Of a DNA stretch of 64,000 bases, positions 20,417 through 32,954 are shown piece after piece. Origin of the DNA: Nicotiana tabacum (lineage: Eukaryota > Streptophyta > Magnoliopsida > Solanales > Solanaceae). Made by a program: the position numbers and the translations under genes. The number at the start of each line of letters is the position of its first letter. The stretch's first letter is position 1. The notes under the pieces were generated by a model. That model was not told the DNA's origin, did not search any database, and saw nothing but the letters and a program-made list of their open reading frames with translations. The stretch is taken from positions 157,198,178-157,262,177 of the forward strand of contig NC_134085.1 of NCBI RefSeq assembly GCF_000715075.1. Reading direction: 5' to 3'.

Positions 20417-20424
20417 CTTATATA
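20417..20424 (-). promoter_or_regulatory. probable TATA box of LTR-A, right copy
   Basis: The minus strand reads CTATATAAGCC. If active, this promoter would drive element 1 toward lower coordinates. Confidence 0.5.
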
Positions 20425-20583
20425 GTTAGTGGGTGGGTTGATCTCAACCGTTAGATCAATCTAGATCTACGGTCTGGATCTGATGGCTTAAGTGGAACGG
20501 TGTCGTTTCGAGGGTAAAGGGTTTGGGTTGGTCCGGGTGGAAACGGGTCGGGGCCATTAGTGGGTTATGGGAAATTTGATCTT

Positions 20584-20645
20584 GGCCGTTGATCAATCTG
20601 AGATCAACGGCCCAGATCAGGCACGACCCAAACGACGTCGTTTGG
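20584..20645 (-). promoter_or_regulatory. U3 inverted repeats of LTR-A, right copy
   Basis: GGCCGTTGATC/GATCAACGGCC is at 20584-20612, and the palindrome CCAAACGACGTCGTTTGG at 20628-20645. Both are unchanged from the left copy although nearby bases differ. Confidence 0.45.
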
Positions 20646-21657
20646 ACACCCTGGGTATCAACTGGACTGGACCGGGCAGGCCTGGTTTGGGTGCATTGCT
20701 TGTTTGGGCCAATTTTAAAAAATTGGCCCAATCCGGAAGAAGAAGGGGTCTTTTCTTTTTCTTTTTTTATTATTTTTATTTCTTTTTCTTATTTATTTTA
20801 AAAACAAAACTAAGCAAAAAAAATCAAATTAAAATTAAATACACACTCAATTCAATTATTTGCACGCACACTAAAATATTTCAAAACAGGTAAAATTAAA
20901 CAAAAAATAAAATCACGGACGAAGATGCCTATTTATGATTTTCTATTTAACGACCGGATTACGGTTCGAATTATGCATGACACACACATTTTTTGTATTT
21001 TGTTTTAATAAAGTAAAAATGGGCAAAAATCGCAAATAACCAACAAAGTGCCATGTAAAAATCCAAAATTTGTACAGCGGGGCCAATTATTATTATTTTT
21101 TTATTTCTTTTGGAGCGATTGTCGTGCGAAACAAAAATCACGTGCTCACAATTTATATACAACTTATATACAATTATGTAAGTTCTAGATATTTTGTATA
21201 CCGTTTCTACACTCGACATACAAAATATATACAATTTATTTATGTCTTATTTTCGAGTTTTAATCTGAGAGTTCAACCAAACCCACCTCGAATCTTCACC
21301 AAATTATCTCAAAATTAAGATGTAAACTCCAAAGGATATTCCCAACCATTCGCAATAATACCCAATCCAAACAAAAAATAATTTTGCAAATTTTAATTTT
21401 CGAATTCAAAGCTTCTAAGCTTTCTAATGGATTAACATAGTTCCAATTGAATCTTCTCGCTTCTGATTAATGCTATTTTGTTTATTGATTCCAAAAAGCT
21501 AAAAGAAATTAACAATCTTTTCTCGTTCAAAAGTGATAATTCGTTCATTGTTTTAACATAGGAAAAAAAACAGAAAAAAATATAATAGATTTGCTTGATG
21601 CCAAATCTCTTTTTCTCATAAAGGTATGGCTGAAGTTGAGGAGAAAGAGGCCAAACA

Positions 21658-21808
21658 TTACAACAACAACAATAACAACAATAACAACAACAACAACCAA
21701 CCCAGTTTGATCCCAACAGGTGGGGTCTGGGGAGGGTTGTCTGTATGCAGACCTTACCCCTACCTAATACAGGTAGAGATGCTGTTTCCAATAGACCCTC
21801 AGCTGAGG
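21658..21808 (-). mobile_element. TS-like SINE 3' fragment, right copy
   Basis: This is the same fragment as at 2473-2640. The CAA/TAA array is shorter here (about 21658-21698), so the array length changed after duplication. A nearby CAACCAACC tract is also shortened. Confidence 0.6.
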
Positions 21809-21915
21809 AAGGGAAAAAAGAGAAGAGGAAAGCAAGGAAGGAAGAAATATGGAAGATAAAAGAAAAAGGAAGAGATAAAGGATAACTGTTACCAAATAAT
21901 AGCAACAGGGAATAC

Positions 21916-21920
21916 AATAC
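21916..21920. repeat. target site duplication AATAC, left side of element 2
   Basis: The 5-bp AATAC borders the LTR start at 21921 and is repeated at 41867-41871 after the other LTR. Five base pairs is the usual length for Ty3/gypsy integrases. Confidence 0.85.
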
Positions 21921-24900
21921 TGTCACACCTCCTTTTTTCGTCCCCGCAAGGGGTGAAGGAGTTTTTTCCAATTAAAGGACAATCGAAACGGGATTTGTTT
22001 GTTTATTTCAGAGTCGCCACTTGGGAGATTTAGGGTGTCCCAAGTCACCAATTTAATCCCGAATCGAGGAAAAGAATGACTCCATATTACAGTCCGCGAA
22101 CCAGAAATCCGGATAAGGAATTCTGTTAACCCGGGAGAAAGTGTTAGGCATTCCCGAGTTCCGTGGTTCTAGCACGGTCGCTCAACTGTCATATTAGGCT
22201 TGTTTATCTAATTTTATACAATTATGAGCTCATGTGCAAATTTTAACTCTTTACCGCTTTTATTATATTTTTAAAGGAATGTGAACATCGTTTAAAAAAA
22301 CATGTCTTTGGATTGCGTCACATGAAATGTACCCGCAATCCGGAACATATTTTATTCAATGTTTTGGGATTTGGATTTGGGTCGCATGAAATGCACACCC
22401 GAGTTTAAGAAGGTAAGATTATTAAAATGCGCCTAAAGAGTCTAACGCATTATTATTTTTGGGGAAGGCAGTGAAATTCACTAAACAGTCCATCCCGAAT
22501 TCTAAATATTCAATTAAACATTTATTGAGGGCCCCGCAATTGGTGCGTTTTATTGGGCGAGGCTCATCTCATTTATTTTTAAAGGACAATCCTAAAATGC
22601 CTACATTTTTCTCTATTAAATTTGTCTCTACAAAATGAAAGAGAAAACGTCTTAATTTATTTACATGCTTGAGTTATTATAGTTGGGTTTCGAATATGAT
22701 TCATAAAATCTGAAAATGATGCAAACAGGACAGTCTGTTGCCAATGCGGGCCCAGGCCCAACGTGTATGGTATAAAACTAGACCTGGGCCATCTTATTCA
22801 CATGTTACTACCTAGTTACATTATACTAGGCATGTTTACAGTTTATCAAATTAAAAAAAAACTTAACAATCTAATTTTAATTCTAGACCATTTACATACT
22901 GAAATTAACCAATAGTATTTAACTAAACAATATTCCTATAAGTTCAGGAATGATTTATTCGTTTGATGAACTAACGTGCTTTTTAAAACATGGTAATCAT
23001 CCAACAATAACGAATTAACTAAACGGAGTTACTACACCATTTATTTATTTTTTAGTCAATATATAGATAGTTCGTCCGTTAAGCTATCGTCAGATGTTCC
23101 ACTATATATATTAAACAACTACATGATTCTGATTAGAGTAAGCTAAATAATTCATATTTACAAATAAAATTCAGAATATAATTAAAATAAATTTAGAACT
23201 TCAACTCTGCATTTTCGTATTTATGCTTCATGTTTCAGTTTACAGTAACCAGCGTGTCAGTTGTGTACCTGATATTGGAAGCAAAAGAAAAGGGAGATCA
23301 GCAGAAATTCAGTAGCATACAACAACAGCAACACCCAGCAACCAGTAACAACCAGCAACGAGAAACTAGTGACGGATTTTAAAATCAAAACAAAAATCCA
23401 GCAACACCAACAATCAACGGACAGAAGCCAAGGGAATCTTTTCAGATTTGAAAGACTAATTAATGTTCTAACCCTTAATTTCTGAATCCGTATATCAGAA
23501 TACTTAAATTGTATATCAGGTGTATACTACTCACTCTTTTAATTTCCAGAAGGTTATTATTTGTATTTTTGGAAGTCTTAATATTTTCGGAATTTTTTTT
23601 TCTCTTCAATATTCAGCTCTCTCTTTTTATCTCTCTCTTCTTCTTTTAAATCTGTCCAAGTCCTCTCTATTTATTACCATCTTTCAGCAATTTTTTAAAA
23701 ATTAAAAAACCCACTATCTTCCACTCATCCCCCTTTTAATCCCACTATCTAATGTTTTGTCCCCCATTATATTAAACAAATACATTGTCCTTCCCCCATT
23801 ATATCTTGTTCCCCATGCTTATATTAAACAATTGCATTATTTCCCACAATTATATCTTGTTCCTCATGCTTATATTAAACAAATGTATTATTCCCCACCA
23901 TTATGTCTTGTCCCTCACTATGTACTATTTTAATATTATAAAAAAAATTATTTAATCTTAATGGACAAAGCACTCAAAATAAATAATTGTTCAGATTTTT
24001 TAATTCCAAAAATACCCCTCTGACCTTACTGAAATTACCATTTTGACCCTGAAAACACTGTAATTTACCAATCTACCTCGTCAGCTATAACAAGTTCAAC
24101 TAATCAATTCTAATCAAAATATAGCAGCTATAACCAATTCCTAATCAGATTTTATGAACAAACTCAAACTATATGATGAACAACAAAGAAACAACTGGAA
24201 TTATTTTGATTGAACAGTCTTTAAACAACAAATCTACTTTCAGATTCAACAACAATAACAAACAAGTATATTCAAATCATGAGCTCAAATTCAAATTAAA
24301 CTTAAACAAAAATAAATAAACAGATTCAAATCACTAAACTCAAAAAATCAATTGATCTTCAAATTAAATCCAACAAAATTACAACAAAGATACATGATTC
24401 AAACTAAAATAAAAAATTAAAAACTAAAACATAAACTCACATTAAATCACTGAATTAACATGAACTTCAAACAAAAAATGAATTATCATGTCTTAATTAA
24501 ACAACAAACATGTCAGATTCAAACGATTTAAACTAACCTCTTTTATGTTAAAATTAAATCCTTTTAAATTAATAAAACAAACTGAAAAAAATTTAATTGA
24601 ACTTCAACTTAAATCTAACAACATTATAATTAAACTAACAATTTCTTCCTAAAAAACAAGAAAAAAAATGAGACAAACTGAAAAAAAAATAATAAAAAAA
24701 ACGATAAACATGAAATTAATATCAAACATATCTAATTTTAGATCCGAAAATATAAAACAAATTACGGACAAAACATGAAACTTAAACCAACTAACCGGAA
24801 ATGGACAACGATCGAAGAAGATGGTCATTTGGCGTCGTTTGAAGACGACGCAGTGACGTGAAGAAGACGCAGCGGGCAGCAGCAGGTGGACGCAGCCATG

Positions 24901-26109
24901 GCAGCAGTGGCACGATGGAGCAGCAACGAAGAAGACGCAACGGGCAGCAGTAGTGACGGAACAGCAGTAGCGACGAGGTGGAGCTGGGTTTCGACGAAGA
25001 AGAAGCAGCAACGTCCATGGCGACGTGAAGCTGGCAGTTGCAGCACGATGGAGCAGCAGCGACGCAGCAGTGAAGGATGAAGAACGCAGCAGCAGCAGTG
25101 TCGGAGAAGAAGAAGGAGACGCGCAACAGGGAGCTTGACGAGCTCGTCAATGGCGGAGCTTGGCAGGGTGGTCGACGGACTGCTGTGGTTGGGCGAGTGA
25201 GCTGGTGTTTAGAAGAAGAAGAAGAAGGAGGGCAGTCCATGGACGAGCTTGAGCTCGAGGGTGGTCGTTCATGGCGAAGCTTCGAGGGTGGTCGTCCAGG
25301 GCGAAGCTTCAAGGGGGGTCGTCCATGCTTCGTATGTTTGATGTGTGTGTTGTGTATGTGTGTGTATGTGGACGTGTGTGTGTGAGTGTGACGGGGTGAG
25401 GGGGAAGGGCTGGAGGGGGTGGTCGTTGGGCGAGGGGAAGGGCAGCCATGGGAGAGGATTTGGAGGTTTGAAGAAGAAGAAGGTAAGAGAGGGGGCGGAT
25501 GGGAGTTTTCAACAGTGAAATTTTTTTAGGGTTTTGTTTTTGAAATGAAAGATAGGGAAATGGGGTGTTGTGTCTTTGGGGTTATGTACTGGGTCGACCC
25601 GGTTTGGAATGGACTGGGTCTTAGAGGAAGGTTGGGTATATTTGGGCCTGTGGTTCAAAATTGAAGAAGAGGCCTAATTCCGATTTTCTTTTATATTTTT
25701 TGCTCTCTTTTCTTTTACTTCCTAATTAATAAAACTAAAATTCTAAATTAACTTATAAACTAAATTAACTTATAAAAAATACTAATTAATTCCAAATAAC
25801 TATTATCGCACATTTAAATAGCAATTAACGATAAAATCGCACAATTTAGACGTTAAATGGTAAAAATGCAACGTACATTATTTTTTTATGATTTTCTCAT
25901 TTTTTTAAAACAAACTTAAATAAATACTAAATGAAAATGCGACATATTTTATATTTTTATAAATTTAAACAAATAAACATGCACAGACAAAAATACAAAT
26001 AATTATACAAAAATACCACAAAAATACAAACATTGCACACAAAGGAAAATTGTTTTATTTTGAATTTTTGGGAGTGATTCTCATATACGGCGAAAATCAC
26101 GTGCTCACA
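21921..26109 (-). repeat. LTR-B, 3' LTR of element 2
   Basis: It is 4189 bp and ends TGTCACACC (21921) and CACGTGCTCACA (26109). Distinct zones: AT-rich 24080-24780; GC- and CAG-rich 24790-25330; a TG microsatellite at 25339-25390. Open frames in the GC-rich zone are low-complexity Ser/Pro runs and are not accepted as genes. The 5' LTR lacks 24077-25150. Confidence 0.9.
25255..25390. repeat. short LTR repeats and TG microsatellite
   Basis: A unit of about 28 bp with GGTCGTCCA and GCGAAGCTTCG is repeated about 2.5 times at 25260-25330, followed by TG-rich DNA. In the 5' LTR (41028-41155) the same units are more alike and the TG tract differs in length. Confidence 0.6.
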
Positions 26110-26122
26110 GCTGCCCCTCTTT
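26110..26122 (-). promoter_or_regulatory. polypurine tract of element 2
   Basis: The minus strand reads AAAGAGGGGCAGC directly before the 3' LTR start TGTGAGCACG. This is the expected place and composition for the plus-strand primer of reverse transcription. Confidence 0.8.
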
Positions 26123-26249
26123 GTCCGAAAACACGAAGGGTTTTCATGCAAAGATAAAGTGAGCGAATATGAGCGATTTTTGCCCGTTCGAGTACTCCGT
26201 GTGAAGCATTTTTTGAAAGATTTGACCGAACTTTTGCTTCAGAGGTTTC

Positions 26250-26288
26250 CTACATATCCTGGGCTAAACAGGAATCAGGTCAATGTAG
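26250..26288 (-). promoter_or_regulatory. conserved two-stem hairpin, copy 4 (near PPT)
   Basis: The outer stem is CTACAT (26250-26255) with ATGTAG (26283-26288), a compensated G-C to A-T change relative to the other copies. The inner stem is TCCTG (26257-26261) with CAGGA (26269-26273). Confidence 0.75.
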
Positions 26289-26839
26289 TTCGGGAAGTTT
26301 TGGTAGCTGGGACTACCATGGGACTGCAATGTTACTGTTGTTGCATGCTACTTTTATTGCTTGCTGACCTCCTTATTACACCATGCTTAAAAGAAAAATC
26401 AAGAAGTTAGGCTAGACTATGGATTACAAGATCTCTTCATTTGTTCTTGATGCCTTGCTTTCTTGTCGGCTTGCGTCGATTCCGGTGCTTCTTTCTTCTA
26501 AGAACTGACGGGGATGACACCGGCCTCTTGCTTTCCTGAATCACCAGTTTGCATCATTTTGTTCGGTCCTCTGGGGATATGGCTTCCTTCATTAAGCTTT
26601 TTTATGCTGGGCATAATTTAATGTTCACAGGCTGCTTCTTTCAAGACGCGTCTTTTCTTCCTTTTGACTCATGCGCTTGAACTTATGCTGGGACCTCTTG
26701 TTGCAACCTTCTGCTTTCCGGTGCTGGGGATTTTTATTGTTTCCTACTGGGGATTCCTGTTGTAACCTTCTGCCTTCCGGTGGGTTACTGATTTCAAGAT
26801 CTGCAGTATAAGACTGAAAAGTATTCCTTTCGTTATACA

Positions 26840-27760
26840 GGTGGGCGCCTGAATGTAAAAATATGAAATGTATTCCCTCGTTATACTGGTGGGCGACCTA
26901 GGACATGAAATGAAAAACAGAAATGTATGCCCGCATTATACTGGTGGGCGACCTAGAAAATGAAAGAACAGAAATGTATGCCCGCATTATACTGGTGGGC
27001 GGCCTAGAACATGAAATGAAAACGGAAATGTATGCCCGCATTATACTGGTGTGCGGCTTAGAAATGAAAAAACAGAAATATATTCCCGCATTATACTGGT
27101 GGTCGACCTAGGACATGAAATGAAAAAACAGAAATGTATTCCCGTATTATACTGGTGGGCGCCTAGGACATGAAATGAAAAACAGAAATGTATGCCCGCA
27201 TTATACTGGTGGGCGACCTAGGACATGAAATGAAAAAACAGAAATGTATGCCCGCATTATACTGGTGGGCGACCTACGACATGAAATGAAAAACAGAAAT
27301 GTATTCCCGCATTATACTGGTGGGCGCCCTAGGACATGAAATAAAAAACAGAAATGTATTCCGCACTGGTGGGCGACCTAGGACATGAAATGAAAATTAG
27401 AAATGTATTCCCGCATTATACTGGTGGGCGCCTAGGACATGAAATGAAAAACAGAAATGTATACCCGCATTATACTGGTGGGCGACCTAGGACATGAAAT
27501 GAAAAACAGAAATGTATTCCCGCATTATACTGGTGGGCGCCTAGGACATGAAATGAAAACAGAAATGTATACCCGCATTATACTGGTGGGCGACCTAGGA
27601 CATGAAATGAAAAACAGAAATGTATTCCCGCATTATACTGGTGGGCGCCTAGGACATGAAATGAAAACAGAAATGTATTCCCTTGTTATACAGGTGGGCG
27701 CCTAATGGTAAAGACATGAAATGTATTCCCTTGTTATACAGGTGGGCGCCTAATGGTAAA
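26840..27760. repeat. tandem array, about 18 units of about 54 bp
   Basis: Each unit has TATTCCCGCATTATACTGG, then TGGGCGCC or TGGGCGACC, TAGGACATGAAATGAAAAAC and AGAAATG. GCGCC and GCGACC types alternate in the right half (27400-27660), which suggests a two-unit period. The outermost units read TTATACAGG and are more diverged. The array sits in the same 3' UTR slot as the unrelated array of element 1. Confidence 0.9.
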
Positions 27761-29482
27761 GAATAACTTGAATTTGTTTCCTCGATTCTCCGAGAAAATT
27801 TTCACTTGTGGCAGAAAATTTTCTGCCCCAGTTCTGGGGATCTTTCTTATGGCGTGTCTTTCGGCCATCATCAACACTTTACTTTCCTGTTCAAATCAAA
27901 GAAAATTTTGTTAGTTTTTTTTTTACAATATGGCGAGTGGTCATGTCACTCCTGATGGGGATGATTGGTCCCTTCCCCTTATTCCTGCTTGGTGTTCCCA
28001 AAACTTGTTGGTGATGATGTTATTTGCTGGGGATAACATTCTGCTGGGGATGGTTTTTCCATTTATCCCTTCCCCGTTCTGTATCTCAAAACTTGTTGGG
28101 GGTTATTTTGCTGAAGATGGATTTTCCTTTCTTCCTTTACCACTCTGTGTTGTCCGACCACCTCGGAACTTGTTTCGATATTCGGTCGGAGTCCTACTGG
28201 GGATCCTCTTGGAACTTTGCCCACAATTTCCTCAACATATTTTTTTTCCGGTTCTTCCCCATACTTTCCTTGCCATTTTAGACCAATATTATTCGGCCTG
28301 GCAACCAACGTCTTTTGTCTTATTGCCTTGTCTCTGGCCTGCCTTCTTCACATTTTACGTTGTACCATTTTGGCAACTGGTAGTAAGCTCTGAAAGACCT
28401 TTCTCAAAAATAAATTTCTGGAAAAAGTCTTTTAAACAAAGAAATGAAAAGATAGAAAAAGAGAAAATCTTTCTGAACAAATGATGGGAAAAAGAAAAGA
28501 AATGAACTTATCTGGGTGGTATAACCGATTCCAACGATCATGTTGTGCATTCCGGATTAATCAACCCAGTCTATTTGTGTCGATCAATCTTTCTGATGTC
28601 TTCACTTGCTGGGGATAAATAGGTGCCCATCTCTTTGCAAAAATGCGGATCCTTTCCGCCAATCTATCTTGTCGCCTCATAGTGCCCTTTGAGGGGTTTT
28701 CACTAATAAGACTCTCTCATTTCTCACAGTTCCCATCGCCTTATGGTGCCTGTGAAGGTTTTCACCGATAAGACTCTCTCATTTTGTTTTTCTCAGCTTA
28801 CGTCGCCTTATGGTGCCTGTGAAGGTTTTCACCGATAAGACTCTCTCATCTTATTTTCTCAGCTGAGGATTGGAGTGTTGCCGATAAGATTTTCTCTGCT
28901 GGGAATTCTTATGGCTATCAATTCTTTCAGCTCATGATCCTTATTCCGTTGGGGACCAACGTGTTATTCTCGACTTTCATTTGCATATCTTGGCACCTCT
29001 CGGATGCTGATTGGGAGGTCTTTTTTGGACATCAGTATGGGTTTTATGTGGGGCTTAAAAGATTCAAAATAACTTTGATGGGTGAAACATTACAACTCTT
29101 GGAATCAAAACCCTTTTTTTTTAAACATAACTTCTGCCCCAGTTTCTTGCTTAGGGAATTTTTGACTTTTGTTACATTACGACCGAGCCGTGAGGCGCAT
29201 ACGTATCCTCTTTGAGGAATCAGGTCGAACGTAGTTCACTTGATTCCTTTGTTTTTCTTGCGACCTTCCCTTTTTGTTTTTGTTATTATTTTCCTTCTTT
29301 TCTCTTTTTTTTTCATTTTTCGTTTTCATTAATGATTCCAAGAGAGGGGTATGAAAGAATAAGTAAGGCACAAAGGGGTAAAGCAAAGGTTAAAAGTGTT
29401 TGGATGGAAGAAAGAATTGCCTCCATCATTTTATTATCCTATAAGCACCAAGTACAAACAAACAAATAAACAACAAAAGAAA
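27761..29482 (-). other. 3' UTR of element 2
   Basis: This non-coding stretch has several GCTGGGGAT-rich segments and, at 28690-28860, two to three copies of a 78-bp segment (CGCCTTATGGTGCC...TTTTCACCGATAAGACTCTC). Related segments lie at 7490-7660 in element 1. A hairpin copy is at 29200-29233. Open frames here are not supported as genes. Confidence 0.7.
29200..29233 (-). promoter_or_regulatory. conserved two-stem hairpin, copy 5 (after pol)
   Basis: The outer stem is TACGT (29200-29204) with ACGTA (29229-29233). The inner stem is TCCTC (29206-29210) with GAGGA (29214-29218), loop TTT. Confidence 0.75.
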
Positions 29483-32400
29483 TTACACGTAATATCTCTT
29501 GACTGCATCAGAATTGATAGCCATGTCGATGCATCTTCCTTCGACATCTGTCAGACATAAAGCGCTGTTGGATAATACTCTGGTCACAACATACGACCCT
29601 TGCCAATTCGGGGCGAACTTGCCTTTTGCCTCAATCTGATATGGGAGGATCCGTTTCAATACTTGCTGCCCTACTTCAAATTTCCTAGGGCGCACCTTCT
29701 TATTGTATGCTCTTGCCATTCTCTTCTGATATAATTGGCCATGGCATACTGCTGCCAATCTTTTTTCATCAATTAAGCTCAACTGCTCTAGTCAGGCTTT
29801 GACCCATTTATCATCATCAATCCCGGCCTCAGCGACAATTCGAAGGGATGAAATTTCAACTTTTGATGGTATTACTGCTTCAGTTCCATATACCAACAAA
29901 TAAGGAGTTGCACCTATTGAAGTACGAACAGTAGTGCGGTATCCCAACAATGCAAATGGTAGCTTTTCATGCCATTGTCTAGATCCTTCAACCATTTTCC
30001 TCAATATCTTCTTTATGTTTTTGTTGGCTGCCTCAACCGCTCCATTCGCCTTGGGTCGATACGGGGTGGAATTATGGTGTGTAATCTTAAACTGTTCACA
30101 TACTTCTCTCATCAAGTTGCTGTTAAGATTAGCACCATTGTCCGTGATTATCACTTTCGGGATCCCAAATCTACAGATGATATGGGAATGGACAAAATCC
30201 ACCACTGCCTTCTTGGTTACTGACTTGAAAGTTTTGGCTTCAACCCACTTAGTGAAATAATCGATGGTTACCAGAATGAACCTGTGACCGTTCGAAGCTG
30301 CCGGCTCGATAGGCCCAATGACATCCATGCCCCATGCCACAAATGGCCATGGTGCTGACATTGTGTGCAATTCCGTTAGTGGAGAATGAATCAGATCTCC
30401 GTGTATCTGACACTGATGACATTTTCGTACGAAACTGATACAATCATGCTCCATAGTGAGCCAATAATATCCTGCTCGCAGAATCTTCTTTGCCTATACA
30501 TATCCGCTCATATGGGGCCCACAGACTCCAACATGTACCTCTGTCATCACTATCGTGGCTTGACCCGCATCAATACATCTCAGTAATCCTAGATCTGGGG
30601 TTATTTTGTACAACATTCCTCCACTGAGGAAAAATCCATTTGCCAGTCGTCGAATGGCTCTCTTTTGATCACCGGTTGCCTGCTCCGGATATATCCCCAT
30701 CCTGAGGTATTTCTTGATATCATAAAACCATGGCTCGCCATCCATCTCTTCTTCTATCATGTTGCAGTAGGCATGCTGATCACGAACCTGAATATACAAC
30801 GGGTCAACATGGATTTTGTCTGGATGGTGCAACATCGATGCTAAAGTGGCCAAAGCATCAGCAACCTCATTGTGAACTCTCGGGATGTGTCTGAACTCCA
30901 CTGATCGAAATTGCTTGCTCAGATCGTGCAAACATTGTCAATATGGTATAAGCTTTAAATCTCGTGTTTCCAATTCACCCTGGATCTGATGTACTAGGAG
31001 GTCCGAGTCTCCCAAGACCAAGACATCCTGAACATCCATGTCTGCAGCCAATCGTAGGCCCAAAATGCATGCCTCATATTCAGCCATGTTGTTGGTACAA
31101 TAGAAACGTAGCTGAGCTGTAACAAGATAGTGATGTCCTGTTTCCGAAACAAGTACTGCTCCTATTCCAACTCCTTTTGCATTCGCAGCCCCATCGAAGA
31201 AAAGCTTCCACCCTGGTTCCTCATTCAGTTCTAACTCCTCTATATGCATCACTTCTTCATCTGGAAAATACGTCATCAAAGGCTCGTATTCTTCATCAAT
31301 AGGATTCTCAGCCAAGTGATCGGCCAATGCTTGGGCTTTCATGGCCGTCCTCGTCATATAGACAATGTCGAACTCTGTGAGTAATATCTGCCATTTTGCC
31401 AATCTTCCTGTGGGCATAGGCTTCTGGAAAATATACTTCAAAGGATCCAGGCGTGAAATAAGGTAAGTAGTATGTGACGACAGATAATGCTTAAACTTCT
31501 GTGCTACCCAAGTTAGAGCACAACATGTCTTCTCAAGTTGAGTGTACTTATTCTCATAGACTGTAAACTTCTTGCTGAGATAATAGATGGCTTGCTCTTT
31601 CCTTCCTGTGATGTCGTGTTGCCCCAACACGCAACCAAACGAATTCTCCAGGACCGTTAGATAAAGGATTAATGGACTCCCCGGCTCAGGTGGAACCAAC
31701 ACAGGTGGATTGGATAAATATCCTTTGATCTGGTCAAATGCCTCCTGACATTCTGTCGTCTATTCTATTGCGGCATCTTTCTTCAGCAATCTAAAGATGG
31801 GTTCACAAGTTGCTGTGAGTTGAGCAATAAATCTGCTGATGTAGTTCAATCTTCCCAACAGACTCATTACTTCTGTCTTATTCTTCGGCGGTGGCAAATC
31901 TTGGATAGATTTGATCTTTGACGGGTCCAGTTCAATACCTCGCCGACTGACGATGAATCCCAATATCTTTCCAGAGGGAACACCAAAAGCACATTTAGCC
32001 GGGTTAAGCTCATACCTTCTAAGTCTTTGAAAGAACTTCCTTAGGTCTGCTACATGGTCTTTCTGATGCTTAGACTTTATGATCACATCGTCCACGTACA
32101 CCTCGATTTCTTTATGGATCATGTCATGAAACACAGTAGTCATTGCTCTCATGTACGTGGACCTAGCATTCTTCAAACCAAATGGCATCACCCGATAGAA
32201 ATAAGTTCCTCACGGCGTAATGAATGCCGTCTTTTCCACATCTTCTTCATCCATCAGAATCTGATGATACCCAGCATAGCAATCTACAAAAGATCCGAGC
32301 TCACGTCCGGTGCAGTTGTCGATCAAGATATGGATGTTGGGTAAAGGAAAGTTGTCATTTGGGCTTACCCTGTTCAGATTGCGGTAATCGACACACACCC

Positions 32401-32954
32401 TGATCTTCCCATCTTTCTTTGGCACCGGCACCACATTAGCCAACCAATCAGGATATCGAGTGACACGAATAACATTTGCTTGCAGCTGTTTGGTTACTTC
32501 TTCTTTAATCTTCACACTCATATCCGTTTTGAACTTCCTCAATTTCTGCTTGACGGGAGGACATGCAGGGTCAGTGGGCAATTTATGAACCACTAAATCC
32601 GTGCTTAACCCCGGCATGTCATCATATGACCATGCAAAAACGTCTTTGAACTCAATAAGTGTTTTGATCAATTCTTCCCTGATATTTGGTGCAATGTGGA
32701 TGCTTATTTTAGTTTCTCTGATATCGTCGGCATCCCCTAAATTGATGGCTTCTGTGTCATTTAAGTTGGGCTTGGCTTTTTCTTCAAACTGACTTAACTC
32801 CCTGTTTATCTCCTCGAAGGCTTCATCCTCATCATATTCCGATTCATTATCATAATCGACCTCTTGTATAGTTAGTTCAGAATCAGATTGATCTTTTAGA
32901 CTAGGTTGAAGATCCGTTGTGCATGCCATGTCATTAGAACCAGTATGAAAAGAA
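29483..32954 (-). pseudogene. pol: Tat-type pol with five in-frame stops (element 2)
   Basis: One continuous frame covers RT (YVDDVIIKS, FVDCYAGYHQ), degenerate RNase H, second RNase H (FFDGAANAKGVGIG, GDSDLLV, NEVADALATLA), integrase (CHQCQIHGD, GMDVIGPIE, TDNGANLNS, NGAVEAAN) and the GPY-like end. In-frame stops lie at 29792-29794, 30494-30496, 30938-30940, 31760-31762 and 32210-32212. Four of the five fit CGA to TGA or TGG to TGA/TAG changes compared with element 1. Two residues are missing after RRYEL near 32010. Integrase motif residues altered in element 1 are normal here. The 5' end is set by the acceptor at 32955. Confidence 0.88.

Larger units (their letters stand above)
18400..21150 (-). 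repeat. LTR-A, right copy, 5' LTR of element 1 (truncated)
   Basis: The start of the LTR in reading direction is at 21150 (TGTGAGCACGTGATTTT on the minus strand). The other end is missing. The sequence near 18430-18540 aligns with LTR-B positions about 1.27 kb inside its end (around 23200-23280), through shared stretches such as TTCAACTC and GTGTACCTG. CAG-rich DNA is at 18575-18680. The span 19188-21150 duplicates 1-1963. Confidence 0.75.
21151..21920. other. AT-rich flank, right copy of the duplication
   Basis: It matches 1964-2742. Its last five bases, AATAC (21916-21920), are the target duplication of element 2. A SINE tail is at 21658-21808. I see no gene. Confidence 0.7.

Noticed and set aside
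24791..25312. Open frame of 173 codons, minus strand, rich in Ser and Pro
   Set aside because: It is a translation of CAG/GAAGAAG-rich LTR DNA. It lacks a domain and is largely deleted in the 5' LTR.
27457..27705. Repeated-peptide frame in the 54-bp array
   Set aside because: The unit length varies and breaks the frame, and the array is in an untranslated region.
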